Shown piece after piece: positions 20,409 to 30,547 of a stretch of DNA of 56,843 bases. Source of the stretch: an uncultured Pelagibacteraceae bacterium. GTDB taxonomy: Bacteria; Pseudomonadota; Alphaproteobacteria; Pelagibacterales; Pelagibacteraceae. Position 1 is the first letter of the stretch, and each line of letters opens with the position of its first letter. The stretch spans positions 1-56,843 of the forward strand of contig CACHRX010000004.1 of the NCBI GenBank assembly GCA_902582385.1, read 5' to 3'. The position numbers and the translations under genes are program-made. The notes beneath the pieces were generated by a model. That model ran no database searches. It saw only the letters and a program-made list of their open reading frames with translations, and had not been told where the DNA came from.

Positions 20409-21551
20409 ATGGATGGACCTTTAAAAAACCTATTAGTTGTTGATTTGACCAGAGTATTAGTAGGTCCCTACTGCACGATGATATTGTCAGACCTTGGTGC
20501 AAGAGTAATAAAGGTTGAGGCCCCAGAAATTGGAGATGACTCAAGAAAGTTTGGGCCTTTCATAAAAGATTATTCAGCTTATTTTATGTCGTTAAACAGA
20601 GGTAAAGAAAGTATCGCTCTTAATCTTAAAAATACTGATGACAAAAAAATTTTTGATAAAATTTTGTCTAAGGCAGATATTCTTGTTGAAAATTTTAAAC
20701 CAGGTACCTTGGAAAAATGGGGATATGGTTGGAAAGATATTAACAAAAAATATCCAAAGTTAATTTATGCTTCTGCCTCAGGTTTTGGGCAAACAGGTCC
20801 TTTAAAAGAATTACCTGCTTATGATATGGTTGTACAAGGTATGGGTGGTTTAATGAGTGTAACAGGTCAACCTAACTCTGAACCTACAAGAGTTGGAACA
20901 TCTATTGGAGATATTACGGCAGGTTTATTTACAACTATTGGAATTAATGCTGCGCTTTATGATAGACAAAAAACAGGCAAAGGTATGTACATAGATGTTT
21001 CTATGCTTGATTGTCAGATAGCTATTTTAGAAAATGCTATAGCGCGTTATCTGGCAAAAAATGAAATTCCAAAGCCAATGGGGTCTCGACATCCTTCAAT
21101 TGCACCATTTGAGGCTTTCAAAACTCAAGATAGCTATATAATTATTGCTGCTGGTAACGACAAACTATTTGAAAAACTTTGCACTCTTTTAAAATTACCA
21201 GAATTAATTCAAGATCCAAAATTTTCTGATAACTCATCAAGAGCTCAAAATATGAATGAACTTAAAAAAATTTTAGAAAATAAATTATCTTCAAGAAAAA
21301 CTAAAGAATGGGTTAAGGATATGGAAAAAGAGAAAATTCCTTGTGGTCCAATATTCAATATTAAAGAAGCTGTTGAAAATCCTCAAGTAGACTCTAGAAA
21401 CATGATTGTTAAAGCTTACCATAAAGTCATTGGAGATTTTAAATTAGCAGGTAATCCTATAAAAATGTCAACTTATAAGGATGAAAAAACTAGAGGTGAC
21501 ATTCCTGATTTAGATGAACATAGAGAAAAAATTTTAAAAGAATTTAGTTAA
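20409..21551 (+). CDS. CaiB/BaiF family (family III) CoA-transferase
   Basis: 380 aa; [46 protein letters not shown]. Confidence 0.93.
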   Translation: MDGPLKNLLVVDLTRVLVGPYCTMILSDLGARVIKVEAPEIGDDSRKFGPFIKDYSAYFMSLNRGKESIALNLKNTDDKKIFDKILSKADILVENFKPGTLEKWGYGWKDINKKYPKLIYASASGFGQTGPLKELPAYDMVVQGMGGLMSVTGQPNSEPTRVGTSIGDITAGLFTTIGINAALYDRQKTGKGMYIDVSMLDCQIAILENAIARYLAKNEIPKPMGSRHPSIAPFEAFKTQDSYIIIAAGNDKLFEKLCTLLKLPELIQDPKFSDNSSRAQNMNELKKILENKLSSRKTKEWVKDMEKEKIPCGPIFNIKEAVENPQVDSRNMIVKAYHKVIGDFKLAGNPIKMSTYKDEKTRGDIPDLDEHREKILKEFS

Positions 21552-22075
21552 TTCTGTTCTGAGTCTTCTGTAGGATTTTCAATTTCCTGATCTTCGGCTT
21601 CTGAGACTTGGTCAAGAGAAATATCTTCTTCATTAGTATTTTCATCAGAACTTTGTGTCTCTACATCAGGTTGAGCTGTTTTGGAAAGTTCTGCTAAATC
21701 ATCTTGAGAAACTTGTATTTTTTCTGGAGTTTTTCTAGCTCTTTTAGAGGGTAATATAGGTGTTCCACTTTTTGATATTTCACCTTTATATAAGCTTTCA
21801 AAATCATCACCTACTTCCTCATCTTCTTCTGAACCTTCATCGACTTGTTCAATATGTTTTCTTAATTTATAAACTGCACTTTCAGTTAAATCAGGAACTT
21901 TAATTTTTTCATCAGCTATTTCTCTTAAAGCTACGACAGTATTTTTGTCATTGTCTCTGTCTATTGTAGGTTCCATGCCTGAATTTAGTTGAGTGGCTCT
22001 TTCTTTAGCAACCAGAACTAACTCATAAGGACTATCAACTTTATCTACACAATCTTCTACTGTTACTCTTGCCAT
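21548..22075 (-). CDS. rpoZ: DNA-directed RNA polymerase subunit omega with long acidic C-terminal extension
   Basis: 175 aa; [30 protein letters not shown]...[14 protein letters not shown] core, followed by a ~100-aa extension rich in D/E. Confidence 0.93.
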   Translation of the reverse strand: MARVTVEDCVDKVDSPYELVLVAKERATQLNSGMEPTIDRDNDKNTVVALREIADEKIKVPDLTESAVYKLRKHIEQVDEGSEEDEEVGDDFESLYKGEISKSGTPILPSKRARKTPEKIQVSQDDLAELSKTAQPDVETQSSDENTNEEDISLDQVSEAEDQEIENPTEDSEQN

Positions 22076-22119
22076 GCGCAGTATCTATACAGTGAGATAT
22101 AAAAAATCAAGAAAATTTT

Positions 22120-23328
22120 TTAGATATATTGAGGATTGAGCTTTTTTCTAACAATAAATAGAAGGATAATAGCTATAAAAATATAAGTAAAAGATACTAA
22201 TGAGATTTGTTCAATTAAAAATCCTCTATCAATTAAAATACCAAATAGAGCAGTTCCAAATGCAGTAGAAAATACCATTAATGCAGTGGAGAGAGCTTTA
22301 ATAGACCCAATATATTTTACTCCATAAATTTCTGCCCAGGTAGAAGAACCTAATACATTTGCAAATCCATTAGATATACCAATCAAACCCAAAAATATAA
22401 AAGCAGTAATCGAAGTATCAAAAAAAATCAGAACTAAAGTAGAAATCAAAAGTGGAATATTCATGAAAATTAGTAGTTTTCTACTTGTAAATTTGTCAAT
22501 TAAGAACCCTGAAACTAATAAAGTAATAACAGATAATATTGAATATACCATGAAAGATTGTGCAATTACATATGTACCCCAATCCTTAGACTCTGTGATA
22601 AATGATTGATAAACAAACACTCCTGTTGCTATCCAAGGCATAGCTAACATATTTAAACAGATTATATAAAATCTATAATCTTTTAGAACTTCTATTCTTT
22701 TCCATTGCTTTACATTTTTTTCTTTTGAGTTATTTTCCGTTGTTCCCTCTCTAGAGTTAAAATTCAAATCTTTAATTAAAGTGAAAGATATCATTGGTAA
22801 AAATATTAAAACAATCAATGAAATTAAAATCCAAATATTTTGCCAAGTGGTAATGGTCAATAAGAATACAATTAAAACAGGTAAAATAAATTCTGCTGTA
22901 GACAGACCAAACCAACTGGCACTTAATGCTTTACCTCTTGATTTTGTAAAATATCTTGAAATAGTAGTAGTTGCAGTATGAGACATCATCCCCTGACCTG
23001 AAAATCTCATAAAAAATATAGCAAAAAATAGAAATGTAATTGATGATATTTTGGAAAAGAAAAAACATGAAAAAGAAAGAAGCAATGTTACAAAAAATGC
23101 AAATTTAAAAATATTTATGTCATCTATTTTTTTTCCAACCCAAATCAAAAGAAAGCTACTTAATAATGTTGCTGAAGCATAAATTGATCCAAATTGTCCC
23201 TGTGTGATGGAAAGTGTATCACGTATACTTGAATTAAATAATCCAAGAAAAAAACTCTGTCCAAAGCTAGAAAAAAATGTAAATATAAACCCAAATATAA
23301 TTACTTTTAAACTTAAACTCTTAAACAT
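22120..23328 (-). CDS. MFS transporter
   Basis: 402 aa, ~12 hydrophobic segments, FSSFGQSFFLGLF start typical of MFS. Confidence 0.88.
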   Translation of the reverse strand: MFKSLSLKVIIFGFIFTFFSSFGQSFFLGLFNSSIRDTLSITQGQFGSIYASATLLSSFLLIWVGKKIDDINIFKFAFFVTLLLSFSCFFFSKISSITFLFFAIFFMRFSGQGMMSHTATTTISRYFTKSRGKALSASWFGLSTAEFILPVLIVFLLTITTWQNIWILISLIVLIFLPMISFTLIKDLNFNSREGTTENNSKEKNVKQWKRIEVLKDYRFYIICLNMLAMPWIATGVFVYQSFITESKDWGTYVIAQSFMVYSILSVITLLVSGFLIDKFTSRKLLIFMNIPLLISTLVLIFFDTSITAFIFLGLIGISNGFANVLGSSTWAEIYGVKYIGSIKALSTALMVFSTAFGTALFGILIDRGFLIEQISLVSFTYIFIAIILLFIVRKKLNPQYI

Positions 23329-23339
23329 AAAAAAAATTT

Positions 23340-24209
23340 ATGACTTGTAATGTTGCTTTCATAGGTCTTGGTGTCATGGGTTATCCAATGGCTGGTTATA
23401 TATCAAAAGGTGGTCACAATGTAACTGTTTTTAACAGAACTAAATCTAAAGCAGAAAAATGGATTAAAGAATACAAAGGTAAAATGGCAATAACTCCAGC
23501 AGATGCTGCAAAAGATGCAGAATATATTTTTACCTGTGTTGGAAATGATAATGATTTAAGAGAAGTGACTTTTGGTGGTAACGGTATTTTTAAAACTATT
23601 AAAAAAGGATCCGTTTATATTGACAACACAACAGCTTCAGCAACAATTGCAAAAGAAATTTACGACTATGCGAAAAAAAATGGTTTTGGCTCATTAGATG
23701 CTCCTGTGTCTGGTGGTCAAGCTGGTGCAGAGAGCGGTGCATTAACAGTTATGATCGGTGGAGATCAAGATGATTTTGATAAAGCAAAAGATAAAATTGA
23801 TTGCTACAGCAAAAAAATGAAATTACTTGGCAAAGCTGGTTGTGGTCAATTAGCTAAGATGGTTAATCAAATTTGTATTGCTGGATTAGTTCAAGGACTT
23901 TCTGAGGGAATTAACTTTGGAATAAGAGCTGGATTAAATATGGAAGATGTTATTGAAGTAATTTCAAAAGGTGCTGCTCAATCATGGCAAATGGAAAATA
24001 GATACAAAACAATGATTGATGATAAATTTGATTTTGGATTTGCAGTTGATTGGATGAGAAAAGATTTAAAGATTGCAATGGATGAGGCAAAAAATAATGG
24101 TTCATTGTTACCTGTAACTGAGTTAGTTGACAAGTATTATGGTGAAGTCCAAGAAATGGATGGAAACCGTTGGGATACCTCAAGCTTAATTAAAAGATTT
24201 AGAAAGTAG
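23340..24209 (+). CDS. NAD(P)-dependent oxidoreductase, 3-hydroxyisobutyrate dehydrogenase family
   Basis: 289 aa; AFIGLGVMGYPMAGYISKGGHNVTVFNRT, DAPVSGGQAGAESGALTVMIGG, GQLAKMVNQ. Confidence 0.92.
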   Translation: MTCNVAFIGLGVMGYPMAGYISKGGHNVTVFNRTKSKAEKWIKEYKGKMAITPADAAKDAEYIFTCVGNDNDLREVTFGGNGIFKTIKKGSVYIDNTTASATIAKEIYDYAKKNGFGSLDAPVSGGQAGAESGALTVMIGGDQDDFDKAKDKIDCYSKKMKLLGKAGCGQLAKMVNQICIAGLVQGLSEGINFGIRAGLNMEDVIEVISKGAAQSWQMENRYKTMIDDKFDFGFAVDWMRKDLKIAMDEAKNNGSLLPVTELVDKYYGEVQEMDGNRWDTSSLIKRFRK

Positions 24210-24212
24210 TGT

Positions 24213-24812
24213 ATGCATCCAGCATACTACGAAGACTTAGGAGAAATTCAAAATAAGTATTGGTCAATGCTTAATGATGCTGTAACCAATAGAGGTTCAC
24301 CGTTTAGAATTCCTGTCTTTATATGTGCTAATCAAAATGAGGTGGATGGTAGAATTATAGTTTTACGTAAATCAGATAGAGAAAATAGTCTTTTACAATT
24401 TCACACTGACCTAAGATCACCAAAAGTAAATATTCTTAAAAAGAATAAAAATGCCTCTCTGGTCTTTTATGATAAAGAAGAAAAGATACAACTAAGAGTC
24501 AAAGTAGAGTGTGAAGTTAATAATCAAAATTCTATAACAGAAGAATCATGGAAAAAAACTCAACATATAAGCAGACGTTGTTATTTAACTGATAGCCCCC
24601 CAGGAACAAAGTCAGACAATCCGACATCAGGAATGATATCTAAATTAGAAGATTTTGATTATACAATGGATCAAAGCGAGGAGGGTTATAAAAACTTTAC
24701 TGTAATAAAATGTAATATAAAAACTATTGAATGGCTGTATCTAGCTTCCAAAGGTCATCGAAGAGCTAAATTTAATTTAGAAACAAATAAGAATTCTTGG
24801 TTAGTGCCCTAA
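24213..24812 (+). CDS. Pyridoxamine 5'-phosphate oxidase-like flavin-binding protein
   Basis: 199 aa; RIIVLRKSDRENSLLQFHTDLRSPKV ... NASLVFYDKEEKIQLRVK, PNPOx-like. Confidence 0.8.
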   Translation: MHPAYYEDLGEIQNKYWSMLNDAVTNRGSPFRIPVFICANQNEVDGRIIVLRKSDRENSLLQFHTDLRSPKVNILKKNKNASLVFYDKEEKIQLRVKVECEVNNQNSITEESWKKTQHISRRCYLTDSPPGTKSDNPTSGMISKLEDFDYTMDQSEEGYKNFTVIKCNIKTIEWLYLASKGHRRAKFNLETNKNSWLVP

Positions 24813-24890
24813 CAAAGACTTTTGAATAAATTTTTCAATCAAGTCTAAATATCGCAGTGAAATAAAAATGTAATTATTTATAAAGATATT

Positions 24891-25013
24891 ATGGAAACAT
24901 ATATTCTAATAATTTTAGTAATTGTTGTAGGATTTGTACTTTTTAGACCTATCTCAAAAAAAGAATTGGACAGGTATAATGATAAAGATAATTGGTCAAA
25001 CATGGGATTTTAA
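24891..25013 (+). CDS. Small single-TM protein (40 aa), hypothetical
   Basis: ATG to TAA: METYILIILVIVVGFVLFRPISKKELDRYNDKDNWSNMGF; absent from supplied ORF track (size cutoff). Confidence 0.55.
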   Translation: METYILIILVIVVGFVLFRPISKKELDRYNDKDNWSNMGF

Positions 25014-25024
25014 TAAATTGATTT

Positions 25025-25537
25025 CTAAAAAATTGATTTAGAGTATTTTTTCCAATTATCCTGATAATGCTTAGTGTTTTCAAGCACTGCTTTTTTTTCT
25101 TCTTCAGTTACCTCTCTCACAACCTTTCCAGGTGAACCAATTACAAGAGAATTATCTGGTATTTCTTTGTTCTCTGTAATTAGAGCTTTTGCTCCTATGA
25201 TACAATTTTTTCCTATCTTAGCGTTGTTAAGAATTACTGCACCAATTCCAATTAAACTATTATCTCCTATTGTACATCCGTGAAGCATAACCATGTGTCC
25301 TATTGTTACATCTTTTCCAATTCTTAATGGATATCCTGGGTCAGTATGGAGTACACTTCCGTCTTGAACATTTGATCCTTCACCTATGTAAATATTTTCT
25401 ATATCTCCTCTGAGAGTTGCATTAAACCAAATACTTGAGTTTTTTTCTAAGGTAACGTCACCTATTACAGTTGCATTTGGGGCTACCCAATTTTCGCCAG
25501 AGTTTTTTGGTTTTTTATCTTTTAAATCGTAAAACAT
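25025..25537 (-). CDS. Gamma-carbonic anhydrase family protein
   Basis: 170 aa; hexapeptide repeats, [45 protein letters not shown]. Confidence 0.92.
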   Translation of the reverse strand: MFYDLKDKKPKNSGENWVAPNATVIGDVTLEKNSSIWFNATLRGDIENIYIGEGSNVQDGSVLHTDPGYPLRIGKDVTIGHMVMLHGCTIGDNSLIGIGAVILNNAKIGKNCIIGAKALITENKEIPDNSLVIGSPGKVVREVTEEEKKAVLENTKHYQDNWKKYSKSIF

Positions 25538-25557
25538 AATTTATATATTATTACATT

Positions 25558-26109
25558 ATGCCAATTCAAACTCCAATATGTGATTTTGGTCAAAAAGCTC
25601 ATAACTTTGAATTAAAATCTACTGACAACAAAATATTATCTTTAAATGATATTAAAGGCAAAAATGGAACTTTAATTATGTTTATTTGTAATCATTGCCC
25701 ATACGTCAAAGCTGTTACGAAGGATATTGTTGAAGATTGCAATGAATTAAAAAAAATTGGAATTAATTCAGTAGCTATATGTGCAAATGATGCTCAAAAT
25801 TATCCAGAGGACTCTTTTGAAAACATGATCGAATTCGCGAAAAAAAATCGATTTGGTTTTCCCTATTTAAATGATGAAACTCAAGAAATAGCTAGAACAT
25901 ATGATGCAGTATGTACGCCCGATTTTTTTGGTTATAATAAAAATCTAGAACTTCAATACAGGGGTAGATTAAGAGAACTGAAAAACTTAGTTCCTGTTAG
26001 AAGTGGGGAGAGTGATTTACTTAAAGCCATGAAACAGATAGTAGAGACAGGGAAAGGTCCTGAGACCCAAATACCTAGCGCTGGATGTGGCATTAAGTGG
26101 AAACAATAA
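25558..26109 (+). CDS. Thioredoxin-fold AhpC/TSA-like protein
   Basis: 183 aa; FICNHCPYVKAVTKDI, GIPxxx-type C-terminus GCGIKWK. Confidence 0.85.
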   Translation: MPIQTPICDFGQKAHNFELKSTDNKILSLNDIKGKNGTLIMFICNHCPYVKAVTKDIVEDCNELKKIGINSVAICANDAQNYPEDSFENMIEFAKKNRFGFPYLNDETQEIARTYDAVCTPDFFGYNKNLELQYRGRLRELKNLVPVRSGESDLLKAMKQIVETGKGPETQIPSAGCGIKWKQ

Positions 26110-26112
26110 TTA

Positions 26113-27195
26113 ATGTATTTAATTATAACTAGAGCTTTTCCACCAGAATTAGGTGGCATGCAAAATCTAATGTGGGGTTTAGCAAAAGAAATGTCTAAAA
26201 ACTTTATGATTAAAGTTTTTGCCGATTATAATGAAAATCACAAACAATTTGATCAAAAAGAAAATTTTTCTATAGAAAGAATTGGTGGAATGAAATTCTT
26301 TAGAAAGATTAGAAAAGCACAATTGATCAATGAATTTTTAAAAGAAAATAAAGTTAAAGGAGTAATTGCTGATCACTGGAAGAGTTTAGAATTAATTAAA
26401 ACAGATCAAAAAAAATACTGTTTAATCCACGGTAAAGAAATAAACCATCCTAATGAAAGTTCTGTAAACAAAAGAGTTATTAAAGTTTTAAATAATGCTA
26501 ACAAAGTTATTGCAAATTCGAAATATACAAAAAATTTAGCTATCGATAAAGGAGTGGATCAAAATAAAATTATAGTTATTAACCCTGGTATTTACCCAGA
26601 TAAAAATATAGATAAAAAATCAAAGGAGAAAGTTGAAAGTTTATTTAAAGTAAAATCACCTCGTTTAATAACTGTATCAAGATTTGATAAAAGAAAAAAT
26701 CATGAAAAGGTAATAATGGCTTTACGAAATTTAAAACAACGTTATCCTGATATAGTTTATGTTTGTGTTGGTTATGGAGATGAAGAAAATAATTTAAAAA
26801 AACTAGTTAAAGAACTTGATTTAACTGGTCAAGTTATGTTTTTTAAAGATATTAGCGACAATCTTAAAAATGCCTTAATAGCAAAATCAAATATTTTTGT
26901 CATGCCATCAATCATTCATAAAACTTCAGTGGAAGGATTTGGAATTGCATATATTGAGGCTGCTCAATACGGTATTCCATCTATTGGTGGGAAAGATGGA
27001 GGAGCATCAGACGCAATAGAACATGATAAAACTGGACTTATATGTGATGGAAATAATTTGGATGATGTTTATTCATCCTTAAATTCATTAATTGAAAATA
27101 AAAAATATCTAGAATTTGGAAAAAATGCAAAAGAATTAGTATCTAAATTTTATTGGCAAGAAATATTTGAAGAATATAAAAAAATTCTTAACTAG
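26113..27195 (+). CDS. Glycosyltransferase family 4
   Basis: 360 aa; TRAFPPELGGMQNLMWGLAKEM, SRFDKRKNHEKVI, EGFGIAYIEAAQYGIPSIGG. Confidence 0.9.
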   Translation: MYLIITRAFPPELGGMQNLMWGLAKEMSKNFMIKVFADYNENHKQFDQKENFSIERIGGMKFFRKIRKAQLINEFLKENKVKGVIADHWKSLELIKTDQKKYCLIHGKEINHPNESSVNKRVIKVLNNANKVIANSKYTKNLAIDKGVDQNKIIVINPGIYPDKNIDKKSKEKVESLFKVKSPRLITVSRFDKRKNHEKVIMALRNLKQRYPDIVYVCVGYGDEENNLKKLVKELDLTGQVMFFKDISDNLKNALIAKSNIFVMPSIIHKTSVEGFGIAYIEAAQYGIPSIGGKDGGASDAIEHDKTGLICDGNNLDDVYSSLNSLIENKKYLEFGKNAKELVSKFYWQEIFEEYKKILN

Positions 27196-28133
27196 TCTAT
27201 TGCATGAACTAATTTTTCAAAAACTTTTTTTGCACTTAAGTTACCTAAATCAGAAACTTGTATAGCTTTAAAATTTTCTGTTTCTATGCTCACTTTGTAT
27301 GCAGTGGTATGTTTTCCAAATAAAGTTAGCCCTTTACTGCCCACATGGGCTGCAATATGAGCTGGTCCTGTGTCATTAGAAACAACAAAAGAACTGTCTT
27401 TTATAAAACTAGTCAGTTGTGAAATATTTAAAGATTTACCTTTATCAAGTAAAGCTAATGCATCAATATCTTTTGTGGATTCTATTTCAGAAGGTCCAGG
27501 TGCTGTAACAATTTTATACTCTTCACCGTAATGATTTAAAATTAGTTTAATTAATTCATTATAATAAGGCCATTTTTTTATTATCAAATGAGGAGAGCAA
27601 AAAGGAAATAATAAAATATATTTATCTATTTTATAATAGTTTTTAATTTCACTTATATCTTCCATCGCCCAACTAAAGTCCGGTTGAAGTGTATTCATAG
27701 TTTTTAAGCCTGAGGTTTTTAATTGGAAATCTAATCTTTCCAGAACTGAATTTTTATCAAATTCAATTTTTGTTGTATCATTTGGTAGTGTCGTTCGAGA
27801 ACTAGACCAAATTTCATAATTTGCCTTTGGAAAAAGAATATTTTTGTAAAAAGTAGTTCTAGAAGAATTCTGGAGGTCAAAAACTTTTGAAAATTGATAT
27901 TTTTTAATTTCACGCATCAAAAAGTATAAATAAATCAAATTATATCTCGGTAGTCTTTTGTCTAAAATTACTTGATGAATAAAAGGATTTTTATTAAATA
28001 ATTTAAAAAAAGGTTTTGTGGTTAATAGATAAATTTGATCATTTTTATGGTTCTCAGATATATCTTGAATTGCACCACTAGCTTGCGCTATATCTCCTAA
28101 AGAACCATGTTTTATAATTAAAATATTAGACAT
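27192..28133 (-). CDS. Glycosyltransferase family 9 (heptosyltransferase-like)
   Basis: 313 aa; ILIIKHGSLGDIAQASGAIQDI, SNDTGPAHIAAHVGSKGLTLFG. Confidence 0.88.
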   Translation of the reverse strand: MSNILIIKHGSLGDIAQASGAIQDISENHKNDQIYLLTTKPFFKLFNKNPFIHQVILDKRLPRYNLIYLYFLMREIKKYQFSKVFDLQNSSRTTFYKNILFPKANYEIWSSSRTTLPNDTTKIEFDKNSVLERLDFQLKTSGLKTMNTLQPDFSWAMEDISEIKNYYKIDKYILLFPFCSPHLIIKKWPYYNELIKLILNHYGEEYKIVTAPGPSEIESTKDIDALALLDKGKSLNISQLTSFIKDSSFVVSNDTGPAHIAAHVGSKGLTLFGKHTTAYKVSIETENFKAIQVSDLGNLSAKKVFEKLVHAID

Positions 28134-28164
28134 TATTTGTTAAGATAGCATAGTATTAAATTTT

Positions 28165-28554
28165 ATGAATAAAATTATAATAGAAGTTTCAATAGGTGAA
28201 CTTTTAGATAAAATTTCAATTTTAGAAATTAAAAAAGCAAAAATTAGGGATACAGAAAAACTTAAATATATCAAAAATGAACATTCAATTTTGAAAAAAC
28301 AACTAGAAAATAACGTAAAGTATGATGATAAGATAAATAAACTTTTTGAATCACTTAAAGATATAAATTCTAAGCTATGGATTATTGAGGACGATAAAAG
28401 ACAGTGTGAAAAAGATAAAAATTTTGGTGAAAAATTTATAAAACTTTCTAGGGATGTTCATTTTTTAAATGACGACAGAGCAAAAATTAAATTGGAAATC
28501 AATAATCTTACTGGATCTATAATTAAAGAGATTAAAGAATATACTAGTTATTAA
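28165..28554 (+). CDS. DUF6165-like hypothetical protein
   Basis: 129 aa; IIEVSIGELLDKISILEIKKAKI...LNDDRAKIKLEIN, resembles a conserved family near glycosyltransferases. Confidence 0.6.
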   Translation: MNKIIIEVSIGELLDKISILEIKKAKIRDTEKLKYIKNEHSILKKQLENNVKYDDKINKLFESLKDINSKLWIIEDDKRQCEKDKNFGEKFIKLSRDVHFLNDDRAKIKLEINNLTGSIIKEIKEYTSY

Positions 28555-28562
28555 ACTAATTA

Positions 28563-29714
28563 ATGGCTCTCCATTTTTCAAACGAAGAATTTTTACTCAG
28601 AAAATCTAAGGTTATCAAGTCTATGAAGGAAAAAAATTTAGATGCATTATTAATGTTTAGACAAGAGTCGATGTATTGGCTCACTGGATATGATACTTTT
28701 GGCTTTGTTTTTTTTCAAACATTAATTTTAGATAAAAATGGAGAAATCATTCTTTTAACTAGAGCTCCAGATTTAAGACAAGCACAAAATACATCAAATA
28801 TAAAACATATTAAAATATGGATAGATAGAGATAAATCCAATCCAACAGATGATCTTAAGATAATTTTAAATAACCTTTCTCTAAAAGGAAAAAAAATAGG
28901 TATTGAATATGAAGCTTACGGTTTGACTGGTCGTAATGCTTTAAGACTAAATGAATCTTTAGAAAACTACTGTGATTTTGAAGATCAATCTGAATTAATT
29001 ACAAAACTTAGAGTCATTAAATCTCAGGAGGAGATTATTTATGTGAAAAAAGCAGCAGAGCTTGCAGATAATGCTTTAGACCAAGCTTGGATACATACTA
29101 AAGCTGGTGTGAGTGAAGCAAAAATTTTAGCAGAAATGCAAAAAGTAGTTTTAGAAGGTGGTGGTGACTACCCAGCTAATGAGTATATTATTGGCTCAGG
29201 ACATAATGCTCTTTTATGTAGATACCAAGCAGAAAAAAGAAATTTATCAAATCAGGATCAATTAAGTATTGAATGGGCTGGTACTTATAAACATTATCAC
29301 TCTGCAATGTTTAGAACTATCCTTATCGGAAAAACTAATCCAAAACACATCAAAATGCATGAAGCTTGCGTTGAAGCTTTAAAAAATTGCGAAAAAAAAT
29401 TGAAACCTGGAAATAAAGTTGGAGAAGTTTTTGATATTCATGCAAAAACACTAGATGATCTCGGGTATAACAAATCAAGAATGAATGCTTGTGGCTATTC
29501 ACTAGGATCGACTTTTGCACCTAATTGGATGGATTGGCCAATGTTATATACTGAAAATCCCTATAAAATAAAGCCTGGTAATATTTTTTTTATGCACATG
29601 ATACTTATGGATTCGGATAATCAATTAGCAATGAATCTTGGCGAAACTTATTTAGTAACTGAAAAAGGAAATGAAAGATTAGGAAATCAAAAGTTAGATC
29701 TTGTTATAAAATAA
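28563..29714 (+). CDS. M24-family (creatinase/prolidase fold) hydrolase with degenerate metal site
   Basis: 383 aa; creatinase N domain plus M24 fold (KLRVIKSQEEI, GYSLGSTFAPNWMDWPMLY...MNLGETYLVT). Confidence 0.85.
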   Translation: MALHFSNEEFLLRKSKVIKSMKEKNLDALLMFRQESMYWLTGYDTFGFVFFQTLILDKNGEIILLTRAPDLRQAQNTSNIKHIKIWIDRDKSNPTDDLKIILNNLSLKGKKIGIEYEAYGLTGRNALRLNESLENYCDFEDQSELITKLRVIKSQEEIIYVKKAAELADNALDQAWIHTKAGVSEAKILAEMQKVVLEGGGDYPANEYIIGSGHNALLCRYQAEKRNLSNQDQLSIEWAGTYKHYHSAMFRTILIGKTNPKHIKMHEACVEALKNCEKKLKPGNKVGEVFDIHAKTLDDLGYNKSRMNACGYSLGSTFAPNWMDWPMLYTENPYKIKPGNIFFMHMILMDSDNQLAMNLGETYLVTEKGNERLGNQKLDLVIK

Positions 29715-29719
29715 TTTAA

Positions 29720-30547
29720 TTAAAACTTTCCTAATTTTTTTGATCCGCTGTAGAATATTTTAGATAATTCATCGTTAGCTTTCTTTTGTAAGAAAATTTC
29801 ATTTTTTCCCATTAATTTTAAAGGTCTTTCTATATATTGATGAAATCTATATTCATCCTCTCCCCTTGCTTTTTGTACGTACATTTTTCCTAAAACTTGG
29901 TTAACATTAGTTCCTATATAACTTTGGATCACAAAACCTATTCTCCTATCATTACTAAGATTTAATCCTGAACCATGAACAATTGTTGGATGATGCAATG
30001 ATACCTCACCTGCTTTAAGAATTATTGGATCTGTGTTGTCTAAAGAAACATTTTCAATTGTTTGACCTCGAGTTAAAAGATTGTTGTCATCAAATTTTTG
30101 TTTATGATATTTAAGATTATCCTTATGAGAGCCTGGCACCATTCTCATACACCCATTATCTTCATTTGCATCTGTGACTGCTACCCAAACTGTGACCCAA
30201 TTATAGGGTTCTAAACCTATGTATTTTGCATCTTGATGAAAACTAACAAATCCTTTTTCATTTGGATCTTTTATAAAAAGTGTCGTACCACAAATAAGAA
30301 TATTTTTTCCAATAACGCTTTCGACTGCATCTAAAATATTTTTATTAAAACAAATTTTATTTAGAACAGGTGAAACTAGATGAACATAATTCCGATTAAT
30401 TCCTTCTAAAGAACCTGGCCAATTTTTTTCAATTTTCTCTATTTCGTCTCTTATTTCTTTTGCTTCGTTTGAACTAAAAGCACTTACAGGTGAGACATAT
30501 CCTTTACTTCTATAATGTTCTAATTGTTTAGTTGTAAGACCTGTCAT
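29720..30547 (-). CDS. Phytanoyl-CoA dioxygenase (PhyH) family protein
   Basis: 275 aa; FVSFHQDAKYIGLEPYNWVTVWVAVTDANEDNGCMRMVPGSHK, HHPTIVHGSGLNLSNDRRIGF. Confidence 0.9.
   Translation of the reverse strand: MTGLTTKQLEHYRSKGYVSPVSAFSSNEAKEIRDEIEKIEKNWPGSLEGINRNYVHLVSPVLNKICFNKNILDAVESVIGKNILICGTTLFIKDPNEKGFVSFHQDAKYIGLEPYNWVTVWVAVTDANEDNGCMRMVPGSHKDNLKYHKQKFDDNNLLTRGQTIENVSLDNTDPIILKAGEVSLHHPTIVHGSGLNLSNDRRIGFVIQSYIGTNVNQVLGKMYVQKARGEDEYRFHQYIERPLKLMGKNEIFLQKKANDELSKIFYSGSKKLGKF

Noticed and set aside
28563-29714. M24 protein as ectoine hydrolase DoeA
   Set aside because: Metal-ligand loss fits a creatinase-like subgroup in general, but DoeA-specific motifs could not be confirmed and no other doe/eut genes are present.
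29720-30547. PhyH protein as ectoine hydroxylase EctD
   Set aside because: Lacks the recognisable EctD signature around the metal-binding HxD; only general PhyH family can be supported.
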